Positions 56,313 to 64,000 of a stretch of 64,000 nucleotides of DNA are shown here, piece after piece; positions within the stretch are counted from its first letter, which is position 1; every line of letters begins with the position of its first letter. Source of the DNA: Pseudomonadota bacterium (GTDB lineage: Bacteria; Pseudomonadota; Alphaproteobacteria; Rhizobiales; Rhizobiaceae); assembly GCA_020161665.1 (NCBI GenBank), contig JAIUPA010000041.1, forward strand, positions 78,023 to 142,022. The letters run 5' to 3'. Below the pieces are notes generated by a model. It ran no database searches. It saw nothing but the letters and a program-made list of their open reading frames with translations, and was not told the origin of the DNA. The translations under genes and the position numbers were made by a program.

Positions 56313-57485
56313 TCAGATCCGCCTGAACTCAGCGGATGCCCCCCTATCAAGGCCGGGAAAGACCGTCCCGGCCAAGACGTCCGCTCCCACTCCGAACTGC
56401 CTTTGCAGCAGAGCCGCAGCCAGCGCGCGTACGTCCTGCGTCGGGAGCAGGTCACGATCCTCATAGAGCTGACCATCACCGATGCCGGGCCACCGGCCCA
56501 TAACCTTGCCGCCCGCGATATCCCCGCCCGCCACAAGGGCGACGCCACCCGTGCCGTGGTCGGTGCCTTGCGATCCGTTTTCCCGGGCGGTACGGCCGAA
56601 CTCGGTCATGGCTAGCACGACCGTATTCTTCCAGTTCGACCCAAGCGCGGACTTCAAGCCGGTCAGAACGGTCACGAGATCCTTGGCCGCACGGGAAAAG
56701 ACATCCGGCTGCTGCGCATGGCTATCCCAACCATCAATGGAAAAGGCCGCGATCCGGTAATCGCCGTTCAACATGCCAGCCGTGAAACGGGCCATGTCGT
56801 CCATGCTCTGCCGCCGCTTGCCTGTGCCCAGCAACCGTTCCGTATCGGCATCGGCACGCAGCGCCTCATCGAAGACGCGCGAGAAGGCGGGATCTTCCGT
56901 GTATAGCCTGCGCATGAACCCGACCATGTCCGGCGACATGCCGATGGACGAGGTTTCCTCCCATACATCGACCGGGTTTGATCCCGCCAGGATCAGTTCC
57001 ATCGTCGTGTTGACATCGATGGCCCGTAGCCCGCGCGAGCGGTCGGTAACAGAGAGCGCCCGATTCAGCCATCCGGTCCGTGTTCCGTCGGCACTGGCCG
57101 TGCCAGCCTCCAGAATATCCTGCCCGTCGAAATGGCTGCGTCCGTCACGATAGGGTGTCGAAACGGCGTTGACGAAGGCAAGCTCGCCCGAAGACCACAG
57201 CGGCATCAGCGGCGCGGCATCCGGATGCAGACCAAAATAGCCATCCAGATCGAGCAAGCCACGATCCGGTGTCAGCGCGAGCGTCGGGCGCATGCCTGCA
57301 AAGGCCTTGTCGCCATAGGGCTGGACGAGATGCAGGCCATCCATGGCACCGCGCAGGATGATCGCAACGAAGCGCCGGTCACCCGGCATCGCCGCAAAAC
57401 TGACCGGCGCAAAGGCCGGAGCCGCCGCCAGCGAGCACGCCCCGGCCAGAAAGCCACGACGGGTTACGGAAAACGCCTGTCCCAT
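56313..57485 (-). CDS. DUF1501 protein with Tat signal
   Basis: 390 aa. Tat-type leader TRRGFLAGACSLAAAPAFA at residues 8-26, so folded before export. Alkaline-phosphatase-like DUF1501 fold: FVAIILRGAMDGLHL, FDGQDILEAGTAS and WDSHAQQ; GTDHGTGGV holds likely metal-binding residues. DUF1501 proteins travel with DUF1800 partners and have no fixed reaction. Starts 2 bp before the DUF1800 stop, with AGGAGGT at 4 nt. Confidence 0.92.
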   Translation of the reverse strand: MGQAFSVTRRGFLAGACSLAAAPAFAPVSFAAMPGDRRFVAIILRGAMDGLHLVQPYGDKAFAGMRPTLALTPDRGLLDLDGYFGLHPDAAPLMPLWSSGELAFVNAVSTPYRDGRSHFDGQDILEAGTASADGTRTGWLNRALSVTDRSRGLRAIDVNTTMELILAGSNPVDVWEETSSIGMSPDMVGFMRRLYTEDPAFSRVFDEALRADADTERLLGTGKRRQSMDDMARFTAGMLNGDYRIAAFSIDGWDSHAQQPDVFSRAAKDLVTVLTGLKSALGSNWKNTVVLAMTEFGRTARENGSQGTDHGTGGVALVAGGDIAGGKVMGRWPGIGDGQLYEDRDLLPTQDVRALAAALLQRQFGVGADVLAGTVFPGLDRGASAEFRRI

Positions 57486-57487
57486 GC

Positions 57488-58897
57488 TTACCTCCTGTTG
57501 AATTCGGCTGAAGCCAGAACCATGGCAATGCCCTGCATCCGGTTCGGCGCACGACCGATCACTTGCAACGTATCGGGCCGGGCAACGTCACCGAGCACAT
57601 CCTGCGCCAGCGCGACAGGCTCCTTCACCTGAGCCAGAGCCGCGGCGCGGCGCGCCCAGTTGATCCGCTCGGCCAGTTGCGCCGGTGTCAGCCAGGCATC
57701 GCCATGCTCATCAAAGCCCGCCGGGCTTGGCGGTTTCCAGATGGGTTGCCCCATGCGCCGCATGGCTCCGTCGGTCATGTCCCGCATGGTTTTCGCCGTT
57801 TTGTCCTGCGTGACCATATCAACGACGGGCAAGGTCGATTGCAGCGTCGTCCCCGCATTGACAGCCCGAAGGCCCGACACGATGAAATCGAACGGTCGCT
57901 TGATCTTCTGGCCGAAACCATCCCATGCGCGCGGATGATCAAGCATCGCCGCATAGACCGCCGTCAGGTCGCCATCGGTCTTCTTCCACGCGGCCAGCAT
58001 GGGCTTCACCACCTCGTCCGGCGGCGTATCGGCAATGAAATGCGTGACCAGCTTGCGGCAGATATGAAGCGCCGTTTCCGGTCGTCCGGCCAGATCCGTG
58101 ATCATCGCATGGCTGTCGGCTTGCGAAATGCCGTTGCCGCCATAGTTCTTGCCCAGAACGACTTTTTCGCCCGGCTGCGCCAGCGCGGGCCGGAACACCG
58201 CGCTGAAATCACGTCCTTTGTCGACGGTCATACCCGTCAGGACAAGCGCTGCGTTTCGCACATCCGATTGCGTGTAACCGCTGCGCGCCCCCATGGTGTG
58301 AAGCTCGATCAGCTCGCGGCCCAGATTTTCGTTCAATCCGATGCGCCGTTTGCGGGCCGCCTCGGAGGAAGGCCCTGCCGACTTGTCCTGATCCAAGAAG
58401 GTCAACATGCCCGGGTGATTTTCCGCAGCCAGCAACAGGTCGACAAAGCGCCCGGAAATATTCGGGCGAATGGCTTCGGCCTCGAACAGCGGCGTCAGAA
58501 AGCGAGTCGCGTCATTCTTCATCGCGCTGATCGAGAAATGATCAAACCAGAAGGCCACCAGCCGCTCATGAAATCCGTAGGGCGATTGCACGGCCTGTAG
58601 AACGCGTTCCATCAGATCGGTCAGAAAGAGCGCGTTGCGTTGATCAATCAACGGCTTCTTGTACTGCGGATCGACGGTTCCCTCACGAATACCCTCATCC
58701 GCCGTGTTGATTTGCACTTTCAGATCAATGCCTTGCTTCAAGTGAGCCGCCGCGCCGTCCTTCAGGAAAGCGGGCACCTGCCCCTTTGCCGCAGACAATT
58801 GCGCCAACAAGGCATCACCATCCGCAGGTCCGTCTTCGCCCGGGGCAAAACCGTAGCCATAGCGGATTGCGGCATATGTCTTTCGTGAGATGGCCAT
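57488..58897 (-). CDS. DUF1800 protein
   Basis: 469 aa, mostly helical: HERLVAFWFDHFSIS, NENLGRELIELHTMGARSGYTQSDVRNAALVLTG are the core signatures. It has no clear signal peptide, so it may be exported in complex with the Tat-exported DUF1501 protein. First gene of the pair; GGAGG lies 5 nt before the ATG. Role unknown; the DUF1501/DUF1800 pair is suspected to act on envelope material. Confidence 0.92.
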   Translation of the reverse strand: MAISRKTYAAIRYGYGFAPGEDGPADGDALLAQLSAAKGQVPAFLKDGAAAHLKQGIDLKVQINTADEGIREGTVDPQYKKPLIDQRNALFLTDLMERVLQAVQSPYGFHERLVAFWFDHFSISAMKNDATRFLTPLFEAEAIRPNISGRFVDLLLAAENHPGMLTFLDQDKSAGPSSEAARKRRIGLNENLGRELIELHTMGARSGYTQSDVRNAALVLTGMTVDKGRDFSAVFRPALAQPGEKVVLGKNYGGNGISQADSHAMITDLAGRPETALHICRKLVTHFIADTPPDEVVKPMLAAWKKTDGDLTAVYAAMLDHPRAWDGFGQKIKRPFDFIVSGLRAVNAGTTLQSTLPVVDMVTQDKTAKTMRDMTDGAMRRMGQPIWKPPSPAGFDEHGDAWLTPAQLAERINWARRAAALAQVKEPVALAQDVLGDVARPDTLQVIGRAPNRMQGIAMVLASAEFNRR

Positions 58898-58971
58898 GTG
58901 CGCCTCCAGAAAGTCGAACAGGGACTCAAGGTGGTCGCCAAATATGGCCGCAATGTCGCAGAACCGGGTTC

Positions 58972-58991
58972 ATTTCGTGAAGTCACGAAAT
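58972..58991. promoter_or_regulatory. Perfect 8-bp-arm inverted repeat between DUF1800 and uvrB
   Basis: ATTTCGTG-AAGT-CACGAAAT, 75 bp upstream of the DUF1800 start on the - strand and 89 bp upstream of the uvrB ATG. Could be an operator for one or both genes. Confidence 0.45.
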
Positions 58992-59079
58992 CGTAATGTT
59001 GCGCCGCGTATGGAGAATGTTTCCCTTTTGTACCGCCAGCCTCTTTTCTTTGCGGCGGACTCCCGCCATATTCCCGCCC

Positions 59080-61875
<2,796 letters not shown>

Positions 61876-61928
61876 GGAAGAGCGTCTCCCGTAGTAACCG
61901 CAATCCAGACTGCTGACAAAGATTGCAA

Positions 61929-62034
61929 ACCTCTCTCTTCGTCATGGTCGGGCTCGAACCGACCATCCATAAGCCATCGAAATGATGGATCCTCGGGTCA
62001 GGCCCGAGGATGACGGAAGTGGGGAGGAGAGGTT
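61929..62034. repeat. Intergenic palindromic element (~105 bp)
   Basis: Nested inverted repeats: outer arms AACCTCTCTCTTCGTCAT and the complement of ATGACGGAAGTGGGGAGGAGAGGTT, and inner CGTCATGGTCGGGCTCGAACCG versus CGTCATCCTCGGGCCTGACCCG. Typical of dispersed palindromic repeats in this order. The rest of 61876-62165 holds nothing else that I can support. Confidence 0.75.
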
Positions 62035-62165
62035 TTTCATCAACCTCCGCAATCCTGGTAAGGCTTGCCGTTATTGGGTTTTAACGACATTCCGCGTTGC
62101 CAGTTGCGCGCAATCTATTTCGTGCTAGCAGTACTGTGCCCATTTCCGCAAAAGGACTCAATCGC

Positions 62166-62663
62166 ATGAAAAAGCTGTTTGTCGCAGCCACCACCGCCCT
62201 GATGCTGGCCGCTCTGGCTGGCAACGCCAATGCCTCCAACTACAAGTTCCCGAGTGATGATCCGGTTGCGGCCGTCGTCATCCCGGATGACTGGGAAAGC
62301 GGTGAAACGGAATCCGGCGTCGAAGCCACCTCACCTGACGAAGCTGTCTACCTCTCCATCGACGTGGCCGACGCCAAGAGCATCGACGCTGTGGTGGACG
62401 ATGCCATTACCTGGCTCGGCGAACAGGGCGTGACGGTTGATCCGGCCACCTCCAAGAAGTCCGAAGACAAGGTCAATGGCAAGGACATCTTCTTCGTGTC
62501 GTGGTCCGGCAAGGACAAGGACGGCCCGGCCTCCGTCGGCCTCGCCACCATGGTGCTGAACGCCAAGACGGTTCTGGTCTTCACCTATTGGGGCACCAAG
62601 GGCGAAGAAGAAAAGAGCCTCCCGGCCATCAACTCGATCCTGAACTCGGTCACCGAGCCCTGA
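62166..62663 (+). CDS. Small exported protein of unknown function
   Basis: 165 aa. Signal peptide MKKLFVAATTALMLAALAGNANA, then a beta-rich mature domain (VAAVVIPDDWESGETESG ... GKDIFFVSWSGKDKDGPASVGL). Looks like a small envelope protein conserved among relatives; no known family seen. AAAGGA before ATG 62166. Followed by a strong terminator. Confidence 0.75.
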   Translation: MKKLFVAATTALMLAALAGNANASNYKFPSDDPVAAVVIPDDWESGETESGVEATSPDEAVYLSIDVADAKSIDAVVDDAITWLGEQGVTVDPATSKKSEDKVNGKDIFFVSWSGKDKDGPASVGLATMVLNAKTVLVFTYWGTKGEEEKSLPAINSILNSVTEP

Positions 62664-62694
62664 TTTTTGCCTCACGGCCCCATCCAGAAACACG

Positions 62695-62720
62695 AAAGCC
62701 CGGGGAAACCCGGGCTTTTT
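62695..62720 (+). terminator. Terminator
   Basis: AAAGCCCGGG / CCCGGGCTTTTT hairpin with a GAAA-type loop; also convergent with the remnant gene, whose stop is 6 bp away. Confidence 0.88.
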
Positions 62721-62725
62721 GTTGA

Positions 62726-63860
62726 CTATAGAGCGGCACACTCTGAAACTATGACGTGGTTAGATTTATTTGGAGACTGAATAATAGAAAGTGCCTCTTT
62801 ACGCAGTATCTTGTTTCCAGAATACGCAACTTTTCCTTGCCGACTTGCATCAAGAACAAGCTTATGCTTTTGCAATGAAGCGATCACATCTTGCGCAAGC
62901 ATTTTCGCCCTATGATCAAGCCCACGAACCAACGCACTCTCAAGTCTAGCTGAGCCAGATTGAGTGTATATCTTACGGAGCGTGACAACCAAAACCCTAA
63001 CCCCAAGCGGAAGACTTGTTGCCAGCACATCGTTGTTAACGCTGTATTCGTTAGTATATTGATCGACATCACAACAATCGAACTGAGAATCGGGCAAATC
63101 TTCGTCAGATACAAGCCCCTCAATAGTACCGATAAGACATCTCTTGAACTTTAGATTTGAAGAAAGAGAATCCATACTCGGATAGTTCAAACGCTCTATA
63201 ATACAATTATCAAAATCGATAGAAATTCCATCGTATATTTCATCACACAAGTCAAGCTCACGAATTGAAATTCCGCTAAACGTGGAGTTCTTGAGAACAA
63301 ACCCGTTCATGAGTCCAACACAAAAAATGTCGAACGACATTTGATGTTTCACACGCTGTTGCGCAAGATTAAAAGCAGAGAAAACAACACCACGCTCAGT
63401 TGATGATTGTGTAAGCATCTCACACACCATCTCACGTCCAATATCCGACATTTCGCTCGAAACGTCCTGAACCTCTCCAACTTCGTACTCAGAAGAATAA
63501 GGATTCAATATATACTCATAGAGATAAAAGCCTGAGCATGCATGCATGAAATCATAGTCTACAAAAATTCGGTTCGCCGGTTTCTCAGGAGCCACTCCCA
63601 GTCCGGGAAGGCGCAACAATGTGTTTCTTTCACCTTCCGTGACGTGATATCCAGAGACCTTATAAAATATGTCGTCCATTTCTGACGGTGTAAAGGTTGT
63701 CTCCCAATCTGAGTTACGTCTCGCCTCCATTGCTAGTGCGCTTAAGAAGCGTCGGATGGTATTTGCATCTACACCCTCTGACTGCTCACTCTCACGCTGA
63801 GCAATCATTTTTAGCATTGAAAGCCAGGCACGCCCTCGAGCATTGTCACCCGAGTAGTCG
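62726..63860 (-). pseudogene. 5'-truncated AT-rich gene, possible NACHT/STAND-type C-terminus
   Basis: Open for about 380 codons with a first ATG at 63817 (363 aa), but the frame upstream (DYSGDNARGRAWLS) continues protein-like into an IS3-type element end, so the true start is lost. AT-rich with rare codons, unlike its ~60 % GC neighbours: horizontally acquired. Reading order: helical wHTH-like region (LSALAMEARRNSDWETTF), LLRLPGLG, then NRIFVDYDFMHACSGFYLYEYI, which resembles the FxHxSFxEYxxA end of NACHT modules, then a pentapeptide-like stretch (LKNSTFSGISIREL, SIDFDNCIIERL), then a helical end. I infer, but do not prove, a defence-type STAND NTPase tail. No Walker motifs remain. Confidence 0.55.
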
Positions 63861-64000
63861 GGGTAATCCTCCCCTTATTGATGGGGTTCATCTGTAGAAT
63901 TCACGCGGCCCTTTTCAGTTTCTGGGCGGGCGTGATGCCGCCAATGCCCATGTTGGGCCGTTCGTTGTTATATGTCCAAAGCCATTCTGTGGCGATCTCC
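63861..64000 (-). mobile_element. End of an IS3-family insertion sequence
   Basis: Right edge of the window. Contains the transposase C-terminus and a stretch with a short inverted repeat (CCCC-TTATTGAT-GGGG). The exact terminus near 63860 is uncertain, as no full copy is present. Confidence 0.7.
63901..64000 (-). CDS. IS3-family transposase OrfB, C-terminal fragment (cut by window)
   Basis: 32 codons to the TGA: WLWTYNNERPNMGIGGITPA then QKLKRAA. The WxYNNxRPxxxxGGxTPA ending is the conserved C-terminal tail of IS3-family OrfB (DDE) transposases. The gene continues beyond the window. Confidence 0.9.
   Translation of the reverse strand, partial: EIATEWLWTYNNERPNMGIGGITPAQKLKRAA

Overview
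The window is a chromosomal segment, about 60 % GC by eye, from an alphaproteobacterium of the order Hyphomicrobiales (Rhizobiales), most like the Rhizobiaceae/Brucellaceae. The signs are a giant growth-pole-ring (GPR/RgsE) type protein, CtrA-type TTAA-N7-TTAA boxes, a usg gene, class II DAHP synthase, a malic enzyme fused to a phosphotransacetylase-like domain, DUF2865, DUF971 and DUF1289 proteins, and UvrB with long terminal extensions. The genus cannot be fixed from sequence reading alone. No rRNA, tRNA or CRISPR array was seen. Almost everything is ordinary core chromosome; only the last ~1.3 kb looks accessory.  Layout. 1-3.3 kb: end of an unknown gene, folP, a DUF922 protease-like protein, a 2Fe-2S ferredoxin and a lone Hpt protein. 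3.3-8.7 kb: the 1,780-residue GPR-like polar growth protein, separated from the Hpt gene by a 470-bp intergenic region with a perfect CtrA box. 8.7-13.3 kb: a SugE/Gdx exporter and a four-gene MCE (Mla-type) lipid transport operon. 13.4-23.6 kb: a muconate-lactonizing-type dipeptide/N-acyl-glutamate epimerase, an LpxH-like phosphoesterase, malic enzyme, a DUF2865 protein, an NYN-LOTUS protein, nadE and an LtaS-like sulfatase-fold membrane enzyme. 23.6-33.9 kb: central metabolism and envelope genes (class II DAHP synthase, gor, DUF2059, rpiA, gph, a YcbB-type L,D-transpeptidase, fumC) and a diguanylate cyclase.  33.9-43.9 kb: a PPOX-fold protein, a DUF971/hydrolase pair, the run moaA - EamA transporter - MFS transporter - mobA, an amino-acid ABC transporter without an ATPase gene, usg and a TPR-methyltransferase. 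44-52.4 kb: an Lrp regulator, a translationally coupled nuclease/GST/uracil-glycosylase operon, a PdhS/DivJ-like histidine kinase, dgkA-cobT facing cobS-DUF1289-aspartic protease, and a TauE-type permease. 52.5-62.7 kb: an extensin-like (LAS peptidase-like) lipoprotein, a chemoreceptor, a hotdog thioesterase, a Tat-exported DUF1501/DUF1800 pair, uvrB and a small exported protein.  62.7-64 kb: an AT-rich, foreign-looking gene remnant whose 5' end is cut by the end of an IS3-family element. Its sequence resembles the C-terminal part of NACHT/STAND NTPases (winged helix, FxH-like motif, pentapeptide-like tail), so it may be a broken defence gene.  Themes: unipolar growth and envelope building (GPR-like protein, L,D-transpeptidase, MCE transporter, extensin-like peptidase, dgkA, LtaS-like enzyme) with cell-cycle control (CtrA boxes, Hpt protein, PdhS-like kinase, diguanylate cyclase); and cofactor synthesis (folate, NAD, molybdenum cofactor, cobalamin).
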